A DNA stretch of 64,000 bases from Mycobacterium xenopi (GCF_009936235.1 NZ_AP022314.1:1984001-2048000), one strand, 5' to 3'. Counted from the first letter of the stretch, positions 35,710-45,453 are shown. Notes: generated by a model from the letters alone, not told the origin. Numbers and translations: made by a program.

Positions 35710-36953
35710 CGTTTTGGTCGCCGAGCGGCCCGGCGCTGCGGCAGCCTGGCGGTATCTTCTGGCGGGCGGTGCGGATTTCGCAGATTTCGGCGAGACTGCG
35801 CTCAGCGACAGCCGCGTTCGTTGGTGACGCCACCACCAAGGCCACAGTCGCGGCGGCGACGAAGCCTGTCGCAGCAAGCCTTTCGGGGCAGATGCAACCA
35901 GCAGGCACCATCGCCGCGCAGCCCCAACGCGTGGCCGCTGCGTTTTCCGGCGCAATGGCACCGAGCGGATCGCTCGCCGTCACTGCGCGACCTGTATCGG
36001 CCGCACTGGCGGGTGCTCCAGGGCCCCAAGGTTCTATCGCTACCGCGTTGCGGTTGGCCGCCACGGCGGCGATGTCCGGCGCGCAGATTCAGCAGGGGGC
36101 CGCGGCGGCGGCGCTCAAGCAAGCAAGTGCCGCACTGGCTGGTGCGCAGGCGCAGGCGGGTGGGTTCGCCGCAGCGCTGCGGCAGGCGATCGCCACACTT
36201 GCCGGGAACGTCGTGGTGGCATTCACGCCGTTCGCCGAAGAGAACATCAACCGCACGAATCAGCCTGTGCCATTTGGTTGTTCTGGCTGCTGGGTGACGC
36301 TGATCGGCGGCGGCGCATCTGGCAATCAAGCCAACGTCACTGCCGGTCAGCAGGGCGGCCCCGGCGGTGGGCGTCTGAACCGGGTGTTCATCCCGGCCGC
36401 GTCTCTCGGCTCCACCTACTCGGTAACCCGCGGCCTCGGGGCCACCACTGCAAGGACATCTGGCGGCGATTCCATGTTCACCTCTGGCTCAGTCGCGTTG
36501 ACCGCACAAGGCGGCCAGTATCCCAACGCCTTCTCTCAAGCTGGCGGTAGCTGGTCTGCGACCGGCATCTCGGGTGTCACCGGCGCGGATGGCACCACCG
36601 GCGGCAACGGCAGCCCCAACAGCAACCCCGGCTCGCCAGGTGTGAACAACCCCAACAACGCCGGGGCGGGCGGTGGCGGCGGCACCGCAAGCAGCGGCAC
36701 CACGGGCGGCAAGGGCGGCGATTCCAGCACCGTCACGGGTGGTGCTGGCGGCACAACGACCGCCCACCGCGACGGTTTCTCGCCGGCAGACGCCGCGCCC
36801 GGCAACGGCGGTGCTGGCGGCGGCGGCGGCGGCGGTAATGGCGGCGCTGGCGCAAAAGGCGGTCTGTACGGCGGCGGCGGCGGCGGCGGCGCGGGCCAAA
36901 ACGGTCCATTTGGTGCCGGCGGCGACGGCTACACGCTCGTCGAATGGGTCTAA
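35706..36953 (+). CDS. Glycine-rich minor tail protein
   Basis: 415 residues, GTG overlap with the previous gene. Residues 35-165 contain a run of alanine-rich repeats of about 20-22 residues (VAASLSGQMQPAGTIAA, VAAAFSGAMAPSGSLAV, VSAALAGAPGPQGSIAT). The C-terminal 240 residues are a glycine-rich phage tail-tip domain with long GGGGG runs. Likely tail fibre or tip component. Confidence 0.75.
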   Translation: MTFWSPSGPALRQPGGIFWRAVRISQISARLRSATAAFVGDATTKATVAAATKPVAASLSGQMQPAGTIAAQPQRVAAAFSGAMAPSGSLAVTARPVSAALAGAPGPQGSIATALRLAATAAMSGAQIQQGAAAAALKQASAALAGAQAQAGGFAAALRQAIATLAGNVVVAFTPFAEENINRTNQPVPFGCSGCWVTLIGGGASGNQANVTAGQQGGPGGGRLNRVFIPAASLGSTYSVTRGLGATTARTSGGDSMFTSGSVALTAQGGQYPNAFSQAGGSWSATGISGVTGADGTTGGNGSPNSNPGSPGVNNPNNAGAGGGGGTASSGTTGGKGGDSSTVTGGAGGTTTAHRDGFSPADAAPGNGGAGGGGGGGNGGAGAKGGLYGGGGGGGAGQNGPFGAGGDGYTLVEWV

Positions 36954-36973
36954 CAGGAAAGGAATCTCGCACA

Positions 36974-37267
36974 ATGAACACCGAACTGGAAGCCATCCGT
37001 GACGCGATGGACCCCGACACCGGCGGCGGCCGCGACGAACAGACGGCGCGCCAGCTCGCCGACGAATACGTTGCCAACCACTCGGCCGAGTTCGCAGCCT
37101 TCCCCAGCATGACGGTGCAGCAGCTCGTCGAGGCAGTCGACGTCTTCCGCGCCGCCAACATGCTCGAGGACCAATGGCGTGTCGAGACATGGCTTTTGCA
37201 TCGCTTCGAGCCGCAGAACATCGGCGGCCCAGCACAGCCCCAAGTCCGCGTCCCCGGCGCCGAATAG
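36974..37267 (+). CDS. Phage protein in tail region, 97 aa
   Basis: ATG behind AGGAAAGGAATC. Helical: TELEAIRDAMDPDTGGGRDE, ANHSAEFAAFPSMTVQQLVE, WRVETWLLHRFEP. Similar small proteins occur between tail-tip and lysis genes in mycobacteriophages. Function unknown. Confidence 0.65.
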   Translation: MNTELEAIRDAMDPDTGGGRDEQTARQLADEYVANHSAEFAAFPSMTVQQLVEAVDVFRAANMLEDQWRVETWLLHRFEPQNIGGPAQPQVRVPGAE

Positions 37268-37282
37268 AAAAGGATCACCGAT

Positions 37283-37714
37283 ATGCCAAAAGCGTTCTCC
37301 CTGACAAGCGCTGTCGCGCAAGGGATGCTCAACGGCACCGGCCTCGCGGAAGCGCTGGGCGCGTCGCCGAAAATCCGCATCTACAGCGGACCCCCGCCGG
37401 CCAACGCAGACGCCTCACTGAGCGGCAACACACAGCTAGCCCAACTGACCTGTGCGGCAACGCCGATATCGGGATTCTCCGACACCGGCAGCGCGGCCAG
37501 GGCCACGTTCGGCTCCATCTCTCCAGACCCGAGCGCGGCGGCGACCGGGACGGCGACGTTCTTCCGCATCCTTGACTCGGCCGGGGAAACTGTGAAGTGC
37601 CAAGGCAGCGTCGATACTTCGAACGCCGATATGGTCCTGAACACGACCGCCATCACCGCGGGATCAACAGTGTCGATCACGTCGGCGACGATCGACCTAC
37701 CCAAAGGCCCCTAG
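37283..37714 (+). CDS. Probable minor tail protein, 143 aa
   Basis: Beta-rich: LTSAVAQGMLNGTGLAEALG, KIRIYSGPPPANADASLSGN, ATFFRILDSAGETVKCQGSV, and a C-terminal TAGSTVSITSATIDLP. Such proteins sit at the end of the tail operon in related phages. Assigned by position and composition. Confidence 0.6.
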   Translation: MPKAFSLTSAVAQGMLNGTGLAEALGASPKIRIYSGPPPANADASLSGNTQLAQLTCAATPISGFSDTGSAARATFGSISPDPSAAATGTATFFRILDSAGETVKCQGSVDTSNADMVLNTTAITAGSTVSITSATIDLPKGP

Positions 37715-37723
37715 CCCGGTCTC

Positions 37724-38134
37724 GTGAAAACCGCGTTCGGCGCGGCGGTGCTCCTGGCCGCCGCGCTTTCTGTTGCGCCCGCGCACGCCGACCCCTCGGT
37801 CGTGCCAGCGGCGCGCACACGCATCGGAAGCCCCTACCGCTGGGGCGCGGCCGGCCCGGACGCGTTCGACTGCTCCGGGCTGGTCGTGTGGGCGTACGCC
37901 CAGATCGGCGTGCAGCTGCCGCACTCCAGCGAGGCGCTGGCGGTCGGCGGACAGCCGATCACCCGCGACGAACTAGCCCCTGGCGACATTGTGACGTTCT
38001 ATCCCAACGCAACACACGCCGCCATCTACAGCGGTGACGGCATGGTCATCCACGCATCCAAACCCGGCCAGCCCGTCGCCGAAGTACCACTCGACCAAGC
38101 AGGACCGTTCCACAACGCCAGGCACTACTCGTGA
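37724..38134 (+). CDS. Secreted NlpC/P60 peptidase
   Basis: 136 residues with a signal peptide (AVLLAAALSVAPAHA). NlpC/P60 core: IGSPYRWGAAGPDAFDCSGL (nucleophile Cys), NATHAAIYSGDGMVIHA (catalytic His and third residue). Cleaves peptide stems of peptidoglycan outside the membrane. Lies between tail and lysis genes; could aid lysis or remodel the lysogen wall. Confidence 0.88.
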   Translation: MKTAFGAAVLLAAALSVAPAHADPSVVPAARTRIGSPYRWGAAGPDAFDCSGLVVWAYAQIGVQLPHSSEALAVGGQPITRDELAPGDIVTFYPNATHAAIYSGDGMVIHASKPGQPVAEVPLDQAGPFHNARHYS

Positions 38135-38271
38135 TACCCGAAGCCCGCTGCATTGTGTGCGGCTGCCCCGCAGCAGACCATGTCGCGCTGCGCTATCCGC
38201 TGCGCGCGTGGCTGCGGCACAAGCTCACCGGTTTCACCCACCGAATCTTCAACCACCCCAAACGAACCTGA
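38131..38271 (+). CDS. Small Cys/His protein, 46 aa
   Basis: GTG overlapping the upstream stop. CIVCGCPAADHVALRYPLRA could bind zinc; C-terminus basic (HKLTGFTHRIFNHPKRT). Function unknown. Confidence 0.5.
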   Translation: MIPEARCIVCGCPAADHVALRYPLRAWLRHKLTGFTHRIFNHPKRT

Positions 38272-38283
38272 AAGGCGACGACG

Positions 38284-39025
38284 ATGTACCGACTTGGCCG
38301 CCATGTCGAACATGACCCTCGTTCACGCAACTTTCCCGCACCTACCGCGCCCAAACAGGTTTCGGTGCTGTGGGGACATCACGGACCCATCCTCGACCAA
38401 GGCCAGATCGGCTCATGCACAGGAAACGCGCTCGCCGACTGCATCAACACCGACTACTTTGCCGCGTGCCGGGCCCAACGGCTACCTCACCGAAAACGAC
38501 GCCCTCGAACTGTACAAGCTAGCCACCAGGCTGGATAACGTGCCCGGAACCTATCCACCCGACGACACAGGGTCCAGCGGTCTAGCGGTGTGCAAAGCGG
38601 GCAAGCAGCTCGGCTACCTGTCAAGCTACCGGCACGCTTTCGGCTTCGACCACTTCTGCGCCGCGCTGCAAATCCAGCCCGTGATCGTCGGCACGGATTG
38701 GACCGCCGACATGTTCGACCCGGACAGCAAAGGGTTCGTCAAACCAACCGGCCAGGTTGAAGGCGGCCACGAATACCTTGCGCTGGGCATCGACTACACC
38801 GCCGAAGTGCTGACGTTCCTCAACTCGTGGTCCGACGGGTGGGGCGACAAAGGCCGCTTCTACATGACGTTCGCCGACTTCGAGAAGCTGCTGGCAGCCC
38901 AAGGAGACGTGTGCGCGCCCGTCGCGGCGGTTGCCCCGCAGCCGTCCCCGCCGCTAGCCGGCCAGGCCATCTCAGGCACCTTCACCGGCACGTTGACCGG
39001 CACGTTCCTACCGGAGACCGCATGA
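38284..39025 (+). pseudogene. Papain-like cysteine peptidase, frameshifted
   Basis: About 246 residues after repair. Oxyanion Gln and nucleophile Cys in ILDQGQIGSCTGNALADCI; active-site His in GGHEYLALGID; Asn in NSWSDGWGDKGRFYM, the C1A papain order. Near 38474 (CCGGGCCC) one extra base breaks the frame between YFAACR and GPNGYLTENDALELYK. Located just before lysA, so a lysis or wall-access role is likely. Confidence 0.8.
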
Positions 39026-40333
39026 GCTTCACATGGTTTGCGCCCCAGCCGCTGCTCACTAAAGAGCAAATCGCGTGGCAGGTACACCAGGTTTCACTGG
39101 CACGCGGGCTCGACGAGCTGGCAACGGTGATTGCTTTGATGACCATCGCCACCGAGGTCGGAGCCAACGGGCAATGGTGGTGTCCCGCCAACCCGACCAA
39201 CTGGCCTGATTCCACCAAGTATCCGCACGATTCGACATCAGACGATGGCCGGTCGATGGGCTATTTTCAGCAGCAGCCCGGCCCGAACGGCGAACCCTGG
39301 TGGGGCAGCACCGAAGACATGATGACCCTGTCACGGGCTGCCGACACGTTCCTGGCCCGGCTAACTGACAACTGGTGGCAGGCCGCCAACAACCCTGTCC
39401 TGGCCGGCCAGTTCGCCCAGCAGGTCCAGCAAAGCGCGTACCCGGACCGATACGCCCAGCACTGGGATGAGGCATGGGACGTGCTGCACCGCGCACTGGC
39501 CAACCCCGCACCGCCACAACCACCACCACCGGGAGGCACCATGCCTGACAGGCCGGATTTCAACGAGTATCCGATCTGGTCACCGAACAACCAGCCCAGA
39601 GGGTCCACCAAGGTGGACCTTTTCCTTTTTGCACACACAGGAAGGCGACGGCAACGCCGACTCGCTAGCCAGGTATTTGGCTGATCCCGCCTCGCAAGTC
39701 TCCTACCACTACACGATCAGCACCGGCTACCCGCACGACGACGGTGTCACCGTCTGCGATGTTGTCGACACCGATTTGGCCTCCTGGTCTGTCGGTGACG
39801 CCAACAACCGGTCAATCAACTTGTGTTTCGCCGGGTCCAGCGTGAATTGGAGCCGCGACGAATGGCTGACGAAAGCCGGTCGCGCCATCGACGTTGCCGC
39901 TTACCTCGCGGTGCAGGACTGCCGAAAGTACGGCATTCCCACCACAATCCTCGGTTTCGGGGGCGAGTATCCCATCCACGGTGCCGGCATCTCCGACCAC
40001 CGCTACGTCACCGACGTGATTGGGTGGGGCACCCACACCGATGTCGGACCTAACTTCCCCAAGGACGTGTTCGCTGCCGCGGTGGCCAAATATGCGGGCA
40101 CACAACAGGATCAGCCGTCGACCGATCAACCCGAGACAGGAGGAACAGCGTTGGACGCGCTCACACCGGACGAACAGCACGAGCTGCTTGACAAGACCCG
40201 CTACATCTACGACCAGCTCGGCCCCGGTTTCGACTCGTGGGGCGTCGACGGGGATTTAGGCCGCAACGCGCAAGGATTGCGGCGCACTTTGCGCGCCGGG
40301 CTGGCGGCCCTCATGCGAAAGGTGGGTGCGTGA
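39022..40333 (+). pseudogene. lysA: Endolysin LysA, frameshifted
   Basis: About 436 residues after repair. N-terminal hydrolase-type domain (TKEQIAWQVHQVSLARGLDE, MTIATEVGANGQWWCPANPT, GRSMGYFQQQPGPNGEPWWG), Pro-rich linker, then an amidase-2 domain (VDLFLLHTQEGDGNADSLAR; SYHYTIS; HGAGISDHRYVTD) and a helical C-terminal wall-binding part. A run of five Ts at 39629-39633 has one base too many. Degrades peptidoglycan at lysis. Confidence 0.88.
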
Positions 40334-41421
40334 TGGCCGTCGACAGCAACGGCCGCTGGATCGGGTTCGGAGTCGGCGATGTCGACGACCCCAACCTGCC
40401 ACGCAGCGCACCGAACTGGCATGCCATCGAGTTGCTGACATCCAAGCTGCACGACAAATACGCGTGGGCGCGTGCCCGCGGCATTGTCGCCCAACCCCGC
40501 TATGACGAACAGGTGGCGGGCGCGGTCGAGGAGTTCTGCAACCGCGCCGGGTTGGCCGTCATCCGCGACCGGCAGGGTTTCGCGGTGGCCACCCTCGCGG
40601 TGCGTACCCGGCTGGGGAGCTTCCCGCCGCCGGCGCCGACCCTGCCGATCATGTTCACCGTCGAAGGCCACATGTCGAACATGTTCGCCGGGCCGGTCGC
40701 CGACACCGCCACCCAGCTCGAGTCCGAAGGTGTGTGTCACCACCAGCCGATCGGCTACAACAACGCCGCGTTGCCGTTCGACAACGACAGCGGGATCAAA
40801 GAGCTGGCACGCCTTGTCGGGGCGACCGTGATGGACAACGGTGTGCCGTTCCCCGCCAGCACACCGTGGGCGCTGGGAGTTTTCAGCCAGGGCGCCATCA
40901 TCGGCTCCTACTTCTACTTCGACTACCTGGCCCCGGGCAAGCCGTTGCACTGGCGGCTACCCGACCTGCGCGGTGTGCTCGCGTACGGAAACCCGTGCCG
41001 GCAGACCGACAGCATCGCGCCGTGGGCCCGCTCGTGGGTCACCAAGACCGGCACTCATGGCCTGGACCCGTATCGGCGGTTCGGGCTGCCCGGTTACCCA
41101 CCGAAACCGGACAACTGGATGGACGTGTACCGGGAGGGCGACATTTTCGCCGAGAACGGCGACGACAAGCCCAGCCAGATCAAAGCCGCTGTCTACCAAG
41201 CGGTGATGAATGATTGGATTTCCAACCCGTACTCGATTGCCGCGCAGATCGGTGACCTGTTCGAAACCCCGTGGACGGAAATCATCGGCATCGTCATGGC
41301 CATCATCAGCGGCGTGACATTCCTGGCCGACCAGCCCAACCCGCACTACGCACCATACGACATCGGTGGCGGCATCGACTGGATGCGCCAACAGCTCACC
41401 ACCGCCGCACCCGCGGCATAA
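40333..41421 (+). CDS. lysB: Mycolylarabinogalactan esterase LysB
   Basis: 362 residues from the ATG at 40333. An N-terminal peptidoglycan-binding-like part (KYAWARARGIVAQPRYDEQV), then an alpha/beta-hydrolase: MFTVEGHMSNMFAG, WALGVFSQGAIIGSYFY (GxSxG nucleophile Ser near residue 183), later Asp (WMDVYREGDIFAENGDD) and His (ADQPNPHYAPYDIGG). Severs mycolic acids from arabinogalactan. Intact, unlike lysA as read. Confidence 0.93.
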   Translation: MAVDSNGRWIGFGVGDVDDPNLPRSAPNWHAIELLTSKLHDKYAWARARGIVAQPRYDEQVAGAVEEFCNRAGLAVIRDRQGFAVATLAVRTRLGSFPPPAPTLPIMFTVEGHMSNMFAGPVADTATQLESEGVCHHQPIGYNNAALPFDNDSGIKELARLVGATVMDNGVPFPASTPWALGVFSQGAIIGSYFYFDYLAPGKPLHWRLPDLRGVLAYGNPCRQTDSIAPWARSWVTKTGTHGLDPYRRFGLPGYPPKPDNWMDVYREGDIFAENGDDKPSQIKAAVYQAVMNDWISNPYSIAAQIGDLFETPWTEIIGIVMAIISGVTFLADQPNPHYAPYDIGGGIDWMRQQLTTAAPAA

Positions 41422-41464
41422 CCAACAGCAACGAAACACGCTGCAGGAAAGGAGAACAACGAAA

Positions 41465-41684
41465 ATGGATTTCACCTGGTTCAAATCCGCTGGCCTGGCG
41501 GCGGTACAGAATTTCGCCCACGCCATCCTGGGTGTGTTCGGGGGGCAACGCCGTCGACGTGCTGCACGTCAACTGGGTTGACACTCTGTCGATCGGGGCC
41601 GGCGCGGCGCTCATCTCAGTGCTGACATCAATCGTCTCCTACAAGATCGCCGGGCAGAAAACCAGTACCGCCAGCGGTGAGTGA
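41465..41684 (+). pseudogene. Holin, frameshifted at G6 run
   Basis: About 72 residues after repair: DFTWFKSAGLAAVQNFAHAI then LGVFGGNAVDVLHVNWVDTL, a C-terminal membrane segment (SIGAGAALISVLTSIVSYKI) and a polar tail. One G fewer in the run at 41540-41545 restores it. Size, topology and position after lysB fit a mycobacteriophage holin. Confidence 0.75.
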
Positions 41685-42090
41685 CATTCACACCGCGCTC
41701 GCGCAAGGCAAAGTGGTGGCCGCTGGCTGGCTTGAGCGTGCCGGCAAATTGTGGCGGCTGCCGATCCGCGACGAGGACTGGTGGCTGTCCCCAGTAGACG
41801 ATTTGATGCTCGGCGACAAGCTGCACTTCCCAAACAGTCTGCGGGCCAAAGATTTGCTGTTGCGGGTGCGGTTTTCGGCCGGGCGGGTGTTCTCAGGCGA
41901 GCCGGTGCAGGTTGCCTACCGGCTCACCGGGCAGGTGGTGTGCCCGGAATGCGGGCTGTCGGCGGTGCACGCGGTGACGGTGGCCGACGTTGGCCGCCAC
42001 CCGGCCGGCGGCAGCTGGTGGACATTCACCCGCCATTGCCAATGCGACAGCACATGGCTACAAGACGGTTCCGCACGAACAGGAGGATAG
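41677..42090 (+). CDS. Phage protein with paired cysteines, 137 aa
   Basis: GTG start overlapping the holin stop. WLERAGKLWRLPIRDEDWWL, VFSGEPVQVAYRLTGQVVC, CPECGLSAVHA and HCQCDSTW suggest a zinc-bound beta fold. Function unknown; in the lysis cassette. Confidence 0.55.
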   Translation: MSDIHTALAQGKVVAAGWLERAGKLWRLPIRDEDWWLSPVDDLMLGDKLHFPNSLRAKDLLLRVRFSAGRVFSGEPVQVAYRLTGQVVCPECGLSAVHAVTVADVGRHPAGGSWWTFTRHCQCDSTWLQDGSARTGG

Positions 42091-42096
42091 AAAGTT

Positions 42097-42510
42097 TTGT
42101 CGGCTGCGGAAATGAGCGCACTCATCGGCGCGATCGCATCCCCGGTGCTGGCCTGTGTGGGTGTGGTGGTTGGGCATCTGCTAGGCCACCGCGCCGGGCT
42201 GCGGCAAGCCGAAGCCGCTGTCGCTGACGCTGAGGCACACGCCCGGCAAGTGGTGTCTGCGGACTGGAAGGCGTTCGCCGACAGTCTGCAAACCCGGTTG
42301 GCTGCCGTGGAGACACGGTCGGCGGCAACCGAGACCCGGCTGGAGGCCGCCGAGCAGCGCGCCCTCGCGGCCGAGCAGCGTGCCAGCTCGGCGGAGACAC
42401 TGTACAAGGCGGCTGTGCGGTACCTGCGGCAGATCGTGGCCTGGTTCAACCAGCGGTGGCCCGGTGAGCAGTTGCCGCCACCACCCGACGAGCTGGCAGG
42501 CGTACTATGA
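42097..42510 (+). CDS. Membrane-anchored coiled-coil protein (second holin-type candidate)
   Basis: 137 residues, TTG start (ATG at 42112 possible). One membrane segment (LIGAIASPVLACVGVVVG) then a long coiled-coil with heptads (RLAAVETRSAATETRLEAAE) and a Pro-rich end. Small membrane proteins of this design often follow holins in mycobacteriophages and can modulate lysis timing. Confidence 0.6.
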   Translation: MSAAEMSALIGAIASPVLACVGVVVGHLLGHRAGLRQAEAAVADAEAHARQVVSADWKAFADSLQTRLAAVETRSAATETRLEAAEQRALAAEQRASSAETLYKAAVRYLRQIVAWFNQRWPGEQLPPPPDELAGVL

Positions 42511-42918
42511 TGCGATCTAAAACCGCACAGCCGCCATCGCGACCCGGACGAGGACACACTGGCCAAGCTGGCCGGCATCCTCGGCGTGACCGACCAGCTC
42601 GCACTCAAGTTCGCGCAAACCATGCCCGAACGGTTCGAAGAGTTCCACAACGAAAACCCCAACGTGTACGCCACGCTCGTGCGGCTCGCCCGCGAATGGG
42701 TAGCTAGCACCGGCCGCCACAAGCTCGGCATCGCAACCCTTTTCGAGCGGGCCCGCTGGGAAATCGCACTCGCCACCAACGACCCCGACTACAAGCTCAA
42801 CAACAACCACCGCGCCTATTACGCCCGACTCATCATGCGCCAAGAACCCGACCTAGCCGACCTGTTCGACCTGCGCGCCAGCGAAGCCGATGAATGGATC
42901 GAACGGCGGGCATCATGA
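42507..42918 (+). pseudogene. Phage protein, frameshifted near start
   Basis: ATGA overlap with the preceding gene, but the frame shifts at the AAAA of 42519-42522; one A fewer gives PHSRHRDPDEDTLAKLAGIL then VTDQLALKFAQTMPERFEEF and on to 42918. A GTG at 42586 gives an intact 110-residue version. Helical, no recognised domain; the C-terminus (NNHRAYYARLIMRQEPDLAD) is well conserved in style with phage proteins of unknown function. Confidence 0.55.
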
Positions 42919-44361
42919 CGCTAACCCTGACAGACCTATTCTGCGGCGCCGGCGGCTCGTCTACGGGCGCGATTGCTGTGCCCGGCGTGGCAGTCCGAAT
43001 CGCTTCCAACCATTGGGATTTGGCGGTCGAGACCCACAATACAAACCATCCCGACGCGGACCATCTATGCGCCGACCTGTCGGCGGTCGATCCGCGGCGC
43101 TTCCCGCGCACCGACCTGCTGTGGGCCAGCCCTGAGTGCACGAACCACAGCGTGGCCCGGGGCCGCAAGCGCGCCGACGCGCAACCGGATCTGTTCGGCG
43201 AGGTTCTGCCCGACGCGGCGGCCGAACGGTCCCGCGCCACCATGTGGGACGTCCCCCCGGTTCGCGGAAGCCCACCGGTATCAGGCGGTGATCGTCGAGA
43301 ACGTGGTCGACGCCTGGCATTGGGAGCCGTTCCGGGCGTGGCTGATGGCGATGGACAGCCTCGGCTACGACCACCACGTGGTGTTCTTGAACTCGATGCA
43401 CGCGCAGGCGTTCGGGCCCGGCGCCCCGCAGTCGCGGGACCGCATGTACGTGGTGTTCTGGCGGAAAGGCAACCAGCGGCCGGAGATTGAGCGCGTCACC
43501 GCGCCGGCCGCGGTGTGCCCGGTGCACGGCGACGTCCGCGCCCGCCAGGTCTTCAAACGCGCGGAGCGGTCACCGTGGGGCCGCTACCGCCAGCAGTACA
43601 TCTACACCTGCCCGACATTGGGATGCCACCAGATCGTCGAGCCGCACTACCGCCCGGCCGCCGAGATCATCGACTGGGCGCTCCTGGGCCAGCGGATCGG
43701 CGATCGCGACCGGCCACTCGCCGAGAAGACCCTCGCGCGAATCCGCGCCGGCATCGAACGCTACTGGGCGCCGCTGCTGGTGCCTGTCGAAGGCCGCGAC
43801 GGCAAGCAGGCCGCACCCGTCGACCAGCCGGCACGCACCACCCGCGAGAACGACGGCATCGCGATGACGCCCTTCATCGCCGAGCTGCGCGGCGGCGGAT
43901 CGAAACACCGGCCCGTCACCGACCCGCTCTGCACGGTCGTCGCGAACGGCAACCACCACGGCCTCGTCACCACCTACTACGGCAACGGCGGAACACGCCC
44001 GGCGAGCGACGCGCTGGCCACCGTCACCGCGGTCGAGCGCCATGCGCTTCTGATGCGGAACAACACCGCGCGCGGCGACCAAGGCCAGATGACAACCCCT
44101 GTGCGAGAGCCGATCCGGACCGTCACCACGACCGGACACCAATCGCTGCTCACCGCAGAACAGCTAACGATCGACCTCAATGACGTCCTGTTCCGCATGC
44201 TTGAGCCCCGCGAGATCGCCGCGGCGATGGACTTTCCCGGCGACTACCGCATCCTCGGCAACCGCCGCGAACAGGTTCGGCAGGCTGGCAACGCTGTCAC
44301 ACCTCCCGCGGCGCGTGATCTGGTGGGCGTCGTCGCTGAATCACTGGGGGTCGCATCGTGA
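42915..44361 (+). pseudogene. C5-cytosine DNA methyltransferase, frameshifted at C6 run
   Basis: About 481 residues after repair. Motif I LTDLFCGAGGSSTGA, motif IV LLWASPECTNHSVARG (the PxC nucleophile region reads SPEC), motif VI VIVENVVDAWHW, motif VIII-like QSRDRMYVVFWRKGN, and motif X RQAGNAVTPPAARDL. Six Cs at 43254-43259 contain one base too many between TMWDVP and RFAEAHRYQA. Protects phage DNA from restriction in relatives. Only near-complete methyltransferase of three in the prophage. Confidence 0.85.
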
Positions 44362-44570
44362 CCGTCCAGTTGTCGTTGCCCGTCTGCGTGCTCCCCGGCT
44401 GCGAAACACCGGTCACCGGATGGGGCGATGCCTGCGGCGGCTGCCGGGCCGCGTTCGGCCCGCACCTGCACCAGACCCTGCACGGGGAGCGCCTGACCGC
44501 TGAGCAGATCGAACAACGCGACAGCCACGTCCACCGCGCCTACGCGCTGCACCGATCGGCACGCCCATGA
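44358..44570 (+). CDS. Small cysteine-rich phage protein, 70 aa
   Basis: GTG overlap with the methyltransferase stop. CVLPGCETPVTGWGDACGGC carries four cysteines of zinc-finger spacing, followed by a helical tail. Overlaps the ImmA-like gene. Function unknown. Confidence 0.6.
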   Translation: MTVQLSLPVCVLPGCETPVTGWGDACGGCRAAFGPHLHQTLHGERLTAEQIEQRDSHVHRAYALHRSARP

Positions 44571-45338
44571 GCCACTGTGCAACCTCGCTCGACGAGTTCA
44601 CCGTCGGCGGCGCCGTCACTGTCGTCGGCGGTGAGGTTACTGTCGTCGGCGGTGAGGTTACTGTCGTCGGTAAAGCGCACGACTATCGCCCAGCGCGGCA
44701 CCGCGCTTTATGGCGTATGCCCATGGGCCCAGTCGTCAACCTGACACGATGGATGGAAGCCGCAGGCTGCCTCGTCTTCGAGGAAGATTTCGGCACCCAG
44801 CGCATCGACGGACTATCACAATGGGTCGATGACCATCCGATCATCCTCATCAACGCCAACGCAGCGCCGGACCGTAAACGACTGACGAAGGCCCATGAGC
44901 TCGGCCATTTGGTTCTGCATTCCAACGGGCCTACCGATCAGATGGAAGACGAGGCCAATCGCTTCGCAGCCGAATTCCTCATGCCCGCCGACGAGATCCG
45001 CCACGAACTACGCCGACTTGATCTCGGCAAGTTGCGTGATCTCAAGCGGGAGTGGGGAGTTTCGATGCAGGCGCTGTTGGAACACGCCTACCGCATGCAT
45101 CTTGTCACCCCTGAATCTCGCACCAAGTTCTACAAGATGATGAACGCGCGCGGTTGGAAGACCAACGAGCCAGACATTGAATTCATCGTGTCTGAGAAGC
45201 CCTGCCCTGCAGGTCCACATCGGAAACGCGTTGCGAACTCGGGGCTTCACCGATGACGAGGCTGCAAAGATCGCCGGCTACGCCGATCCCAGCGACAACC
45301 CGTTCCGCCCAGAAAGCAGTCGCCTCCGCGTGGTGTAA
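44567..45338 (+). pseudogene. ImmA/IrrE-type metallopeptidase lacking its HTH domain, frameshifted
   Basis: Zinc site HELGHLVLH in RLTKAHELGHLVLHSNG, glutamate in MEDEANRFAAEFLMP, preceded by GPVVNLTRWMEAAGCLVFEE. Relatives have an N-terminal XRE domain; here it is replaced by about 45 residues with a VTVVGGE repeat. Near 45203 (CCC) one extra base breaks the frame; repaired, the C-terminus reads ALQVHIGNALRTRGFTDDEA ... AGYADPSDNPFRPESSRLRV. ImmA proteins cleave phage or ICE repressors, so this may have linked to induction. Confidence 0.75.
44615..44677 (+). repeat. 21-bp tandem repeat, nearly 3 copies
   Basis: Units 44615-44635, 44636-44656 and a partial 44657-44677 encode VTVVGGE-VTVVGGE-VTVVGKA at the N-terminus of the ImmA-like protein, exactly where relatives carry an HTH domain. 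Confidence 0.92.
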
Positions 45339-45385
45339 GGGCCAAACCGCCCACCATCACGGACGTTGAGAGCCCTCGAAAGACC

Positions 45386-45449
45386 AGCCCCGGCTGTTTC
45401 GTCGAGCCGCAATGCGTTCTGCGGCTCCGAGACAGCCGGGGCTCTTTTC
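45386..45449. terminator. Strong intrinsic terminator between convergent operons
   Basis: Outer arms AGCCCCGGCTGT (45386-45397) and ACAGCCGGGGCT (45432-45443) pair perfectly, enclosing a second stem GAGCCGCA/TGCGGCTC, and are followed by CTTTTC. It ends the rightward lytic operon after the ImmA-like gene and faces the leftward genes from the integrase side. Confidence 0.88.
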
Positions 45450-45453
45450 ATGT

